Origin: Anaeramoeba flamelloides | Taxonomy: Eukaryota; Metamonada; Anaeramoebidae | DNA length: 64,000 nucleotides | Assembly (NCBI GenBank): GCA_027625915.1 | Contig: JANTQA010000008.1 | Span: 7,371,501 to 7,435,500 of the forward strand | Direction: 5' to 3' | Part shown: piece by piece, positions 24,794 through 36,549 of the stretch | Position numbering within the stretch: position 1 is the stretch's first letter | Layout of the letters: the number at the start of each line of letters is the position of its first letter | Made by a program: the position numbers and the translations under genes | Notes under the pieces: generated by a model | The model's database searches: none | Seen by the model: the letters and a program-made list of their open reading frames with translations, nothing else | Told to the model about the DNA's origin: nothing

Positions 24794-26447
24794 TTTTTCT
24801 TTCTTTTTTTGTTTTTTTTTTAAATTATTTTATATTAATACTAATAATAATAATTCATCATATTTAAAAACTAATCAATAAATGAATGATAATAAATTTA
24901 ATGTTTTTTATTTTATTTTTTTTTTTTTTAATTGTTATTTTTATTATTTTCGAATCCCAAAAGATATGAATAAAATTAGGAAGACAAGATTGAAAGATAT
25001 CATTTTCAAGTTTTTTGAATTTGGAATGCTTGAATATAGCTTTGATTATTATTATTTTTATAGATAATATTTTTTTTGTGTGTGTGCTTGTTACTAGTAA
25101 CTCTATTTGATCTTTTATTTCAGAAATTATCTTTCATATGAGATTTAAATAACTTTTATTTATCACTGTGTTTCAATGGTTAATGTTTTGTATAAAAAAA
25201 AAAAAGCACATTTAAAAATCATGTACAAATTAAAAATGATTTTTGATAGTGCATCTGTTTTAAAAATACTATTACTTTGAGAAAATCCTTTTGAAGTTTT
25301 CTGTTTTAATAAAAGGTGTGGTATCAACTATTAAATCTTGTATAGATGTTTTAAAAGTAGGAAGGAAAATACTTTTTCAAAAGAAAGTTCTCACTTTTTT
25401 AAAACAGAAAACTTGAAAAAAAATTAATTCTGATAATCTCATCAAAATAAAAGTAATTACTTTATTAAAATTGATAAAGATTGAGGTTGAAAGTAATTTT
25501 TTTTGAATAAATATTTCTATTCTAAAAGCTTGAATTCTCTCAAAAAATAGTATTAAAATTTTTTTTATTATTTGAACTACCTCAATTTTTCTTTAAAGAG
25601 ATATTGAATAATCAACATTATATTTCACGCTTTTGGTTTAAATAATTTTTTTTCATACTCTCTGAGTAGAATTAGGACATTTCAAAAGTTTGATAATCAT
25701 CTATTGCCAATCTTTGATGTAAAGGGGATATTAAGTTAGTGTTATTATAAAAAGGAAACAAAAACTATTTAGAATACATTTTTTACATCAAGTGTTGATA
25801 GACACTTTGATTCACTCATATCAATAATTCGAGTGTCATTTTTAAAACTTTAAAATCCATTTTCTAAATACAACAATTTCACAAAAATGATTACAAAATA
25901 ATAAAAATACAATAAAAAGTTTTTTTAAAAGTTATTTTTAACCTTTCTTTTAATAATTTTTTTAGGTTTGAATCTTTTTGTAGTATTATTCGTGATTATT
26001 TAAAAATATGAAATAAAAAAAAAATAAAAATTCAAATAAAGCTTTAAATATTTTTACAACAGTTTATTGTTTTGTTTTTGGAAATTAAAAATGAAAATAT
26101 AGGGGATATTTTCTTGAAAATATCTATGAAAAAAAAAGAAGAAAAGGAATAAAAACAAAAGAAAGAGATTAAAATTAAAATCAAGGCAACAATGGACATT
26201 AATAATAAAACTAAAAATTAATAGTAAAAGGAAATAAGTTTTTTCAAAAAGAATATTTTTCAAATGATTTTTTCACTTGAAAATGATTTTTATGTGCTTA
26301 TATCCACAATGATGTATAAGTGAAAAGGATTTATATTTAGAATTCTGAATATATTTTAATTAGAAATTGGTATGTTAAATGAATCAAAAAAAAAAAAAAA
26401 AAAAAATATTATCAAATTTAATCAATTTTTATTCTATAATTTTAGAT
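24794..26447. other. Convergent intergenic region
   Basis: Lies between the 3' ends of the PH-PX-ankyrin gene (+) and the FEX gene (-). I see only AT-rich sequence, T/A runs, and one weak inverted repeat (AAGTTTTCTGTTTTAA near 25290 and its near-inverse near 25400). No gene is supported. Confidence 0.6.
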
Positions 26448-29400
26448 TTAACATAAAGATTGGAAAAAGAAGATAATTTGAACAACCCAAACCAATAACA
26501 TATAAACGATAAAGGAAAAAAAGAAATTCATTGTAAGATTAATAATTGCAATTTTTTTGGGGATAGGCGCTTCATAAAGTGTACCAGTTTCTTCTATCAA
26601 AATTGCCCATCCAGATTCTGAACCACAAAAATCACTAATAAAATATTTCACTGTCATTATGAATCTAAATGATTGTGAAATATACCCTCCAAATTTTAGC
26701 AAGTTATGTGCACTATTATGTTAATTATTAATAATAAAATTTTAATAATAATATAAAAAATTACAGAAGAATAGTGTTACAATTTAATGATTATTTGAAT
26801 TCGATAATATTTTTAATTTTTTTTCAAAAAATGTAACCCTTATGACAAAAAAAAAAACTTTAAAGATTACAAAAGTGTATATTTTTTAATAATTTTGAAA
26901 TCTTATTCGTTTAACAATATTTTTACAAACTTGTGAGTATTTCCCTGTGTATTTTGATGAAATTTAATTACTTTTTAGTTTAAAATGAATTATTCCACCA
27001 AATTCAAATTGTTAAAATACATTAATTATAAAAAAAATTTGAAAATGTTTTTTATTTTCATTTGGTATTATTTGAGATAAAATTGTGTTTTAAATTAATC
27101 TCTTGATTTAGAAAATTTAGGATTTATTTTCATAATAAAAAAACTAAATATAAAAAAGAATTAACAGATATTTTTTAATCTGGGAATTTAGTTAGAAAAA
27201 AAACAACATTATTTTAATATAATTTCCTCCTGTTTCAGGACGTGGATAATTTTTAATTTGGTCATGTAAATGATATAATATTTTTTTACTTTAATATTTT
27301 AATTATTTTTCTTCTCTTTTTTATTTAGTAAATTTTCTTTGATTAATCCTTTCTCACAATAAATAAATATTTTAATATAATTTCAAAAGGTGAGAAAAAT
27401 ATTTGGAAACACTTAATTGTTCGTTTCAACAAAATAAACTCAATAATGAAGTAAAAAAAACTTCAATTAAAAGTATTATATTAAGTAAACTTTATTATGG
27501 TCTTCGAATATTTGATTTAATACAAAGCGATTTTGAAAGAATTGTTAGATTTATTAATAAATTAGTTATAATTTTTTACGAATTAAGATTCATTCATTAC
27601 AATTAATTTATAAAACTGAAGCAAAGATTGATCATGTTAGATTAAAAATATACCGAAGAAAATATAAATTTGATAGAAAAATTAGAAATATTAAATGTAG
27701 TAAAATTCAAAAGAGGTCTAAATGTTCAAACACCTGAAAATGAGAATATTAATTGGCACATTGAGGAATTAAAATCATTAGATTTAGAATTAAAAGTTTT
27801 TCAACTAACCAAATTAGACAAATCTACTAGGTGGAAAGTTCAACAATATCTAAAAATTATAAAACAACAAAAGAAAAACAACAAGAAGAAAAATTTTGGA
27901 AAACAAATTCTTATTCTTAAAAAACCTGCACTTTATAGATGTACTCTATCTATAAATTTCGAATTAAAAACTTAATAATGTATCTTATTTCATTTGATCT
28001 ATTAGTTGGTCAAATATTTAGACCTCTTTATTAAAATAATTTATGGTAGCGATCTAGAAGTTTTCTATATAATTAACATAATAGGAAACAATCACCAACT
28101 CGTTAAACACTTTGGGTTGCAAAAAAAAAAAATTAAGTTTTTACTTTTTTTATGATTATTATTTTTTGACTCTTTCATTTCTTGCTTTTCTTTCTCTTTT
28201 TCTTGTTTTTGTTTAAAAATATTTTTTTTTGGAGAACCGGTAATGGAACAGAGGTAAAGTCGCCAACTCACAATCTGAAGTCTCTAAATTCAAATACTCG
28301 TAACCATATTAAGTTGGATTGTTTAAGGTTTTCTATAAACGTTACAAAAACCACAGGGGTGTAATTTTTATTAAAAATCGTGCTTATATTTCAAATAAAC
28401 TTGTTAATTATTTGAAGAAATCATCTGACTGATTTAATTTTTTTTTTTTTTTTATGACAAAAATCAAATCTGGGATAAAATTGGAACAAAATTCCTCTCG
28501 ATTTAAGGTGTGTATTCAATTCTTGGAAGAGTTTTCAGATTCACTCTTTTTCTTGGTTCGGCAATATCTCTAACTCATATTAGGTGTTATGGCGGTGCCG
28601 CCAAGTGCCTAGTTTTTTTTTAAAATTTTAGAAATAATCCAAAAATTAAATAAATTTTCGGTTTATTTCTGAAATTAAAAAAAAACTAAGATGCTTTTCA
28701 AAAATTCAAAAGAATTGGGGAAAATCAAAGATTTTACTAAATTCTTTTAAATTCTAGAAAAAAAACAACAGTGGTCAGGTAAACTTTTAATAATCACTCT
28801 TTAATCAAAAGAAAAAAAAATGGGCTTTTCTTTTTCCAGAAAATTTATTCTATAAATTATAATCTTACTTATTTTATAGCAAGAATAAAAAAAACTTTAA
28901 TAGGTTTAGTGTTTCAGAAAGTATCTAGGTTTTCCATAATTCAAAAGATTAGAGAAAAATCAAAGATTTTACTCAATTCTTTTGAATTCTGGAAAATCTA
29001 ACGAAAGTGTCTAGGTTATTTTTACTTTGGAAAATTCACCCAAAATTTAAATAAAAGTTTTGAATTCTGGAAAAGTTAAAGGCAGTTTTTTTTAATTTAA
29101 GAAATAAACCGAAAATAAAATAAAATTTTGATTTATTTCTTAAATTAAAAAAAAACATAACGTCAAACAGAAAGTAATTTTGTTGGTTCACCTCTCTTCA
29201 ATAATAAAATAAATAAAAAAAGGATTTATAAATAGATTACAAATGAATATTATTTATACTATTTTAATTTTTGTAAAAAGTTTAGACATTTTAATCTCAA
29301 TCTTTTTTTTTTTTGAAAACTAAATAAAGTTTAAAATACTCCCAACGACTGTGTCTATTTTAGACGCTCTTTGAATTGGAAGTCACAAATTTAGTTCAAT

Positions 29401-29649
29401 TCAAAATTCGGTTTTAAACTAAGTGTAAATATGAATGTTGTTAAAAATAAAATTTTTAAAATTTTTTAGAGAGTAGCAAACTAAACTATTGATTATTTAA
29501 TTCCTGATATTTAATATCTAATACTTTTATTAAATATTTTGCTGAAAAAAGGTGCTTTTCAAATTTGATATTTTTGTTTTGTTCAAAACAAGACTTATCC
29601 TTTAAAAAAGGTATCCATATTTTCTCGAAACACAGATGCGTCATATTTT

Positions 29650-29714
<65 letters not shown>

Positions 29715-32700
29715 AAGATTTCATTGAAAATAGAAAATTTTAAATCAATCCCACAGTTAATGATTGTTTGGATATTAATTTAAATTTTGAGGTTGTAAAG
29801 GTTAATTAACTAAGTGTGGATGATTTTTCATAATTATAAATAAGTGGAAGGAAAACTTACAAAGCAATAAAGATGCAACTGACCATATTGACTCTAAATG
29901 TTCCCCATTGAACATTCCATTTTAAAGACGATCCAGAAATGAATCTTCCAGCAAAGACCCCCACAACATTCCAAAAAAACATAATATAATAATAGAATTC
30001 CAATTTTTTATTGGATTTATCTACATCTGTGGGGAAGTATCTAGAAATCCTGACGAGGGGGATATTAATAATTGGGAGGGTAAAGCAAAGCACTAAAATA
30101 ATTTTGTGATAAAGCTCGAGCTTTAAAGAAGAATTTTGAAATTTTTGTATTGCTTTTTTTTTAATATGTTTTTGAAATGGTTTAACACCAACAATTTTTT
30201 TAATTTTCTTTGCTTTTTTTGGTTCAGTTTTTATAAATATGGAAAATGTTTTGGTTAGTTTATGTGTTTGCTGTTTTGTTTTTGGTTTAAGTAAAGGTGT
30301 ATCTAATTTATTTGTAAAAATTTTTCGGTTCTCAGAAGGTGAAAATGAGATATCGTTTTGAAGATAATTAACTTTGCGTGGCGTGTTGACAGAATATTCG
30401 CTCTTCCCAATATTATGTTGGGTTTCGTTTTCTTGCGCAACAGAGAATTCAAACAGCATTCGGTTATCCTCGTCATCGAGCTTTTTCATTTTTTGAGAAA
30501 AATTTACATCTTTATTGATCTTTTTTGCGACAAATTTACCCAATTTCCTAAGAATGAAACTTGCAATTAAATTTCCAAACAAAATTGATGGGCAGCCCCA
30601 TTTGCTAGCTTCAATTTGCTATTCAAAATACAATTAAAATATTTTTTTTTTTTTTTTCAAAATGTTTTTGAAAAGAGTTTTGTGATTTGGAAAATATTTG
30701 GCATATGTGTTCTTAAAAAAGTGTGAAATTAAAGTTTTTGAAATTGTTAATCAAATAGTCTCTCAATTCAAATGGAACTACTGTTAGTTGAAAAATAATT
30801 TGAATAAAAAATTTTTCAAAATTTTAGTTCATCTTTATAAAAAGTTATTTACTTCTGGTACATTAAATTGTTTATTTTTTATTTTGGGCAATTGAAGACT
30901 TTTTTTTGTAAAAAGAATTTTCAAATATTTAGCTTCAATTTAAAAAATATAATATTTTAGCAAGTGATAGAGTTATGTTGATTATTATTTTAACATTTTT
31001 TTTTTTCTTTTTTAAGCTTTACTTGTGTTATTTCCTAGTTTTTTTTTTTTTTTTTTTTTTATTTTTTTTTCGTCCTACATTAAAGTATAAGGGAAAAAAA
31101 ATCATTATTGAAATGGAAGGTACGAGAGAATATAAAATGGTTCAAATGGAAGTGGTTTTGATTCAAATTCATTTTAAATATGTATAATACGGTTGTCTTG
31201 TATTTAGATTTAATATTTAAATATTGGTGGCATAATTGGTGGTGATTAAAAAAAAAAAAAAAAAAAAATAATCGATCATTTATATTCTTAAATATGAAAA
31301 ATAATTGAAGAGTTAAAAAAATTGATTATTTTTCAATGGGTTGTAAGGTTATGTATGATTTTTCTTTATATTTAAAGATTTTTTGAAATTTTCTTCTTTT
31401 TGTTCCAAATTATTTATTTATTTTTATTTCTCCACTTGAGAGATTTAAGAAGTTATTCTTTCCTTAAGGGGTGGGTAATTACGTTTAAAAATAATTTTCT
31501 GAAATGGATTAAAAAAATTTTGTAATTTTAATGAATGCCTAATACCTATCAAAAACTAATCAACATGTGATTTACGATTGATCTCCAAAAGTTAACATTG
31601 AAAAACAGGATATTTTTAGAAAAAAAGAGTCAAAGAGCGACATTCAATTTCCATTTTCAATCATTTAGAATTATAATTTTGAAAGCGACTGTATTAGTTT
31701 CGAAGAGTATCTTTTTGACACTTTTTGAGTTCTTGAGGATTTTTTTTTTTTCATTTTTTTCTGATTTTTCAAATGAGTTGTTTTTATCTGAAGAATATCA
31801 ACAAAAAACTTAATCTGTTGAATGGCGTTGAGTTGTAAAGCTACTATAAATTAGATTAAATCGAATTTAATTGATTTTGTACTTAAAATAACAATTTTTT
31901 TAAAATTGAAGAAATTAAAGACTTTGGAAATTTAAAAAAAGAGAAAAGATTATTTTTTTTTTAAAAATTTGAATTTTTGAAGTTGAGAAAGAAGTAATTT
32001 TTTTTTATAAATTTAATTTTTGGGAATTAAGAATTCTTTTTAACTTTTTTTTTAGTAAATGAATTTTTTGTCCATGAAAATTGTTTTAAACTTCTTTTTT
32101 TGTTTGAATTTTTTGAAATTGAGTATCCTTTGAATCTTTTTTTTGTAAATTGAATTTTTTATTTATTGAGATCTTTTTAAATTTTTTTTTTGATATTTGG
32201 ATTTTTATCATGGAGAATTCTTTGAAACTTTTTTTTCCAATTTGGATTTTTTATCAAAAAGATCCTATAAATTCTTTTTTTGATATTTCGATTTTTTTCA
32301 ATTTCATTTGAATTTTTTTTTGTTAATTGAATTCAACTTTTGTTATTTCGATTGTTTGGATTGTGATCCTACAATTTTTTTTTTTGTTATTTGAATTTTT
32401 CCAACCAAAAGAATTGCAGCTTCACAACACCCTTTTTAGGTGACAAGTTACCTCCTTGGGTATGGATTGAATCCACAATAATCACATGACCAGAACCTAA
32501 AAATAAATAAATAAATAAATAAATTATTTTAAATTTTCCATTTTGCTTTGTTGTTAATCAGTAATCAAATTAACATTATTTTTCAAAAAAAAGTTAAAAA
32601 ATCATATTTCGTTCTGTAAAATTATTTGAAAAACTTAAAAATAATATTAAGTATCATAATGAGTTAAGAATACTTTTTTGATCTCGTCATATTGTTGGAA

Positions 32701-32771
32701 ATAAATATTGAAGAGATTTATTTTTTCGAATTTTTTTTGTTTTTATAAACCAACACAGTTTATATTGCACC

Positions 32772-32807
<36 letters not shown>

Positions 32808-35800
32808 TTTTTCTTTTCATCAGTTGAAATAAAATTATACTTTCTAATATATTTCGGATTTCGAATACAATGGGATAGTTTTATTTTAATATCTTTCAAT
32901 TTATTTCATTATTTCAGACTCTTCATGTTATTTTTTTCTAGTATTTAAATATATTTCATTGTGTATTAACGAATTAAATAGATTTATTTCAAAGTGTTTA
33001 AAAGTAATGAAATGCAATAAAATCATTTCGGAAAAAAATAGTCAAATCATTTTTAATTGTAAAATGGTAGTAAAAGCTTATCATTTTCAAAAAATATACT
33101 TATTTTTTATTTTATTTTTAAAAAAAAAAACAAATCCAAAAATTAGATTGATTATTAGGTTTAAAATAGAATTCAAAAAATCAAATGAAACAAAAATTTA
33201 AGCATCTGTTCAATTTTCAAAATTTGAGATATTAATTGTATAAATATTAAAATTGAATTTCTTGGATTTTTCTGTCAATGTAAAATTGTTGTTAAGGGTT
33301 TAACAATTTGTATTAATTCTGTTTGAGTGAATTTCGGTTTCATATATTTTTATTGATCAGTTAACCATAAGAATAATATTTTGATTTTTTTTCCTTTTCA
33401 TCCCATTTTACAATTAAAATTAATTTTATAATTAGAATCGATTTGAAAATCTTTTTTCAGAATGGTAAAAGAAAAAATCACAAAAATATTGTTTAAATTC
33501 ATAATTCTGAAATATTCAAAAAATTCATTCCTTAGTTTAAAAATTCTGAAATATAACCATTTGGAAAAAAAGTGAAATATTTTGAAAAAAAATGAAATAA
33601 ATATGCGATTTTTACTGTGATAATTTACTTGAAGGTCAATTGACGCACTTTTTATTTATCGTCGTCTCAATTTTGAATTTGAAGAACAAATTTAAATTAT
33701 ATGATGAGTATTTCTCAAATTTTTTTTGTTTACTTTCTTGATCATTTTAGAATTGACAAATAAAAGTTCCATTTACTTTTTGGATTTGATTCTTTGATTT
33801 TTTTTTTTTTTTTGTACTATTATCATGTTCATATTTCCAAGATAGACCAATGAAACCAACATCGGTCAAATATCAAAACGCAAGACACACGGTCGGAAAA
33901 GGGCTAATAATAAAGCAAGAGAAAGATAATCCAGTAAATTCTTGATTTGTGCCTAATCCAATACAACCTATTAAGATAAAAATCGTTTTTAATATGACTA
34001 ATAAGATGAAAATACTACAAATTTCTTAATTTTTCAGGTTTTTTTTTAGATAAAATTGTAATTTTTTTATTCACGGTGATACTTTTCTGGTATGCTCCCA
34101 AGGGTCAGGAAATTAGACAGTACATTTGATGTTTTAAATGATAATAAATTCCATTTGATAAACCATTGGAGATGTTTGGGTTTGTTTGTTTTTGGAAAAG
34201 GTATTTTCAATTTTCATTTGATGTTTCAACTCCAAATCACTTCCTTTCTTTTTTTAAATACTATTATTTTCCCATTAAAAAATGAAAATTTTTAGTTCAC
34301 ATTCGAAAATTTTTTTCTATAAGTTGAAAAACATCCAAAGATCTTTTATGAATCATTTAGAAATGATATTTTGAGACAAGAAATTAAACTTCATTATTTA
34401 AACTCTTTAACAAAATTTTGACTCTTCTAATTTGATTGTATCAGTTTTAATAAATATTCATTTGGGAAATGGAAATAAAAATTTTCATTTCTTAATTGGA
34501 AAATAACAGTATAATAGAATGCCACTAAATACATCAAATATACTGTCGAATTTCCTGACCCTTGGGAGCATACCAGAAAAGTATCATTGTTTCTGAAAAA
34601 ATCACAATTTTATCTAAAAAACATGAAGAATAAAGAAATCATTTTTGCACATGTGTTGTGGACTTTAATTCATTTTTTTATTCTTTAATAAGTAAACATA
34701 GACAGGGAAGTGTCAATTATTTTCAAAAAGTGTGAAAAAAAAGTTCCAAAATAATCTTGAAAACTATTGTAAATTTTCCTGACTTTTCTGGTATTCGAAT
34801 AATAAATGGGAAATAATTTTCACTTTTTTTTCTTTTCTCTTATTGTAAATAGAGTTCCCAAAAAGAAGTAGGTTGTAATTTATTGCTTTCTATTTATTTG
34901 TTTCTTTTTATTGTGTATATGTTGGGTGAACTCAGAATCCTAAATAAAAGGAATTTTTCACAGAATTGAAAAATGAACGAAAATTAATTGTAATTGTAAG
35001 CCATTTAAATTTCAAATAACAGTATTAAAAACTTTTTTTGTCAAACTTTTTTAAAACGGCTTTAGAAATGTTGTTATTTGACTTTCAAAAGAAAAGAAAT
35101 TTTTTTTAAAATAGTCCCTCCTCGCCCAAAGTAAAATATTATCTTTGGGTTTGTTAAGGATATGAATGAAAATTATCGAATGAACAACCATTTACTTTTT
35201 GGAATAGCTAAATGGGGATTTGTTGAAGTTGCCATTTTGTAATTCAGATTTTTCTGTAAAAGCTTGAATTTCACATTTGATTAAAAAATCAAAAAAAGAC
35301 GTTTTTTTGTTGTTTTTTTGTTGTTTTCTTTTGTTTTTTTTTTATTTTTATTTTTTGATGGATTATAATTACATTTTGAGCATCCTCAATAACATTTCCA
35401 AAGGTTGTAATAACAGAGCAAAGTGATCCAGTTATTGATTCGTATCTAATTGTTGATCAAAAGATTTATAAAAAAAAAAAAAAATTAAACAAAAAAAAAA
35501 CAAAAAAAGAAAAAAAAATTCTTTGAGGCAATTGTTGAGAAACGATCTTAAAATGAAATTAAAAGAAATTAAGGATTAGTTAGGAAGGCAAACAAGAAGT
35601 AAGTTTGAGGCTTATGAAATTTGACTTGTTCAAGAGATGTAACCATCCCAGCAAGAAATGCGCCAAAAGCATTTTTCAGATAATTTGTAATATTAATTTG
35701 ACCAAAGATAATCCAATCAGGAAGCCAAAACTCAAAAAAAGAGCCAAAGAATGCTGCTGCAAACAACCAAACATACTTCCAAAATGTGACGTAAGTGTCT

Positions 35801-35907
35801 TTATTCACTCTTCGTCCAAATATCGTTAACTTTTCATTTCTCCACCAAAAGCATGTTTCATCAGAAACAATTCTTTCTCCTCCCAGTAGTAAAGATTCTT
35901 CGTCCAT
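26448..35907 (-). CDS. FEX-type fluoride exporter (two Fluc/CrcB domains), four exons
   Basis: Likely a plasma-membrane fluoride channel. Exons in transcript order are 35907-35594, 35445-35373, 30618-29861 and 26712-26448; junction phases (2, 0, 2) agree and give 469 residues. Domain 1 has N79-AFGAFLAG (the Fluc N-x-x-G-x-F-x-x-G motif), then TGSLCSVITTFGNVIE at 110-125 (the G..TTFS..E helix), then a fourth helix FGNLIASFILRKLGKFV. A basic cytosolic loop and a linker helix (YHKIILVLCFTLP) lead to domain 2: GVFAGRFISG, WGTFRVN at 367-373 (the GTx-x-N motif), and ISDFCGSESGWAILIEE at 407-423. That last segment aligns well with the SGFCGTLS...INE region I recall from yeast FEX. An acidic dileucine (EESLLL) sits at the N-terminus. 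The first donor (GTTTGC) is unusual. The length exceeds the ~375 of yeast FEX because of the loop. Confidence 0.75.
27403..27975 (+). mobile_element. Degenerate LINE remnant (3' part of the reverse-transcriptase ORF)
   Basis: The translation reads TSIKSIILSKLYYGLRIFD followed by FERIVRFINKLVI. This is the typical region just after the reverse-transcriptase core of non-LTR elements ('+..i.s.i.YG..i..l......l....n...r.i'). In-frame stops at about 27604 and 27640 break it, and a second open piece continues to 27975. No catalytic YADD box or upstream half is present, so it is a 5'-truncated dead copy. It lies inside the FEX intron, antisense to that gene. Confidence 0.55.
28600..29165. repeat. 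Hairpin cluster 2
   Basis: At least four consecutive hairpins. One type pairs AATTCAAAAGA-TTAGAG with CAATTCTTTTGAATT around the centre AATCAAAGATTTTACT (28690-28765, 28920-29000). The other pairs AGAAATAAACCGAAAAT with ATTTTGATTTATTTCTTAA (28610-28692, 29075-29160). The joints carry TAGGTTTT or AAGTGTCTAGG motifs. Confidence 0.7.
29655..29712. repeat. (CA)n(TA)n microsatellite
   Basis: A short run of CA repeats passes into about 25 TA units. It lies near the donor end of the FEX intron. A related (TA)n run lies at about 32776-32803. Confidence 0.95.
31590..32480 (+). repeat. Dispersed repeat C, forward copy
   Basis: Its reverse complement recurs at about 54835-56100. Shared landmarks are ACTGTATTAGTTTCGAAG near 31688, the run GATTAAATCGAATTTAATTG near 31855, and CCTTGGGTATGGAT near 32455. 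The second half (about 32000-32400) is a degenerate tandem array of roughly 55-bp units built on TTTTTTTGATATTTGGATTT. Confidence 0.7.
34019..34639. repeat. Fold-back element in the FEX intron
   Basis: Arms 34019-34140 and 34521-34639 are inverted copies of about 120 bp; the left arm's CTGGTATGCTCCCAAGGGTC is matched exactly on the other strand. The 380-bp spacer has a weaker second inverted pairing around ATTTTCATTT. No coding capacity was seen. Confidence 0.8.
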
Positions 35908-36549
35908 TTGTTTATTGTTTTTGTTTTATTGTTTTTTAATCTTTTGGCTCGTTTCAAAAAGATGTCAAGGCAAATTTGGTTTTAGTTATTTTTCAAAAAA
36001 CCTAATTGTCGAAGAAAAAAAAAGTAGAAAATGAAAAAAAAAATACACCGATTATTTGTGAGTGAACAAAGCTGCCTGTGAAGCAAAATTTGATTCATTT
36101 TTGTTTTTCATTTTCTTTGCTTAGCTTTTTGATCTAATTATTACAGTTTTAAACTTTCAAAAATAAGAAAAAATAATAAAATTTTTCAGTTATCATGGTC
36201 CTAAAAGAATTGTCCGAGTGTCAAGAGTTGTTAGATCTCTTTTTTTATGTGTTTTTTCTCATCGTCTCATGGTATTTAGTTTTCTATTTTAACTCTTTGA
36301 GGGTTCTTAATGATTATTGATCTTTAATAAAAAATCATTGATTTGAATTGATTTCTTTTATTTGAAACTTTTAATTGTGCTGATATTGAAAGAAATAATA
36401 AAACTCATCTTTGTTAGATCTAATTTCTTGATCAACTAAATAAGAAAATAGTTAAAAGTTGAAATAAGAGTAAAAAAAAAAAAAGCTAATTTCTCAAGAT
36501 TTATTAATTTAAAAACAAATTCTTTTTGTTTTAACCCTCATGTAAAGAA
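35908..36549. other. Upstream flank of the FEX gene
   Basis: AT-rich sequence between the FEX start codon (35907) and the 2.2-kb element. It presumably contains the FEX promoter, but I recognise no specific site. No gene is supported. Confidence 0.5.

Larger units (their letters stand above)
26713..29860 (-). other. 3.1-kb intron of the FEX gene
   Basis: Bounded by GTAAGT at 29860 and ATAATAG at 26713 on the minus strand; it splits the codon of residue 382. It contains a LINE remnant (27403-27975, opposite strand), a hairpin cluster (28600-29165), a dispersed motif (29296-29420) and a (TA)n run. A GC-richer patch (about 28215-28360) has no identity that I can give. Confidence 0.7.
30619..35372 (-). 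other. 4.8-kb intron of the FEX gene
   Basis: Bounded by GTAATT at 35372 and TTGAATAG at 30619 on the minus strand, in phase 0. It contains a dispersed repeat with tandem T-rich units (31590-32480), (TA)n at 32776-32803, and a fold-back element (34019-34639). A short open stretch (33846-33943, reading MKPTSVKYQNARHTVGKG) is coding-like but isolated. Confidence 0.7.

Noticed and set aside
29565-29783. Open frame across the (TA)n run
   Set aside because: Tyr-Ile repeats come directly from the microsatellite; there is no other coding signal.
30619-35372. Alternative reading of the FEX fragments as an equilibrative nucleoside transporter or battenin-like protein
   Set aside because: Single segments give weak resemblance, but only the FEX reading explains both N/G motif helices, the TTF helix and the FCGS...E segment together.
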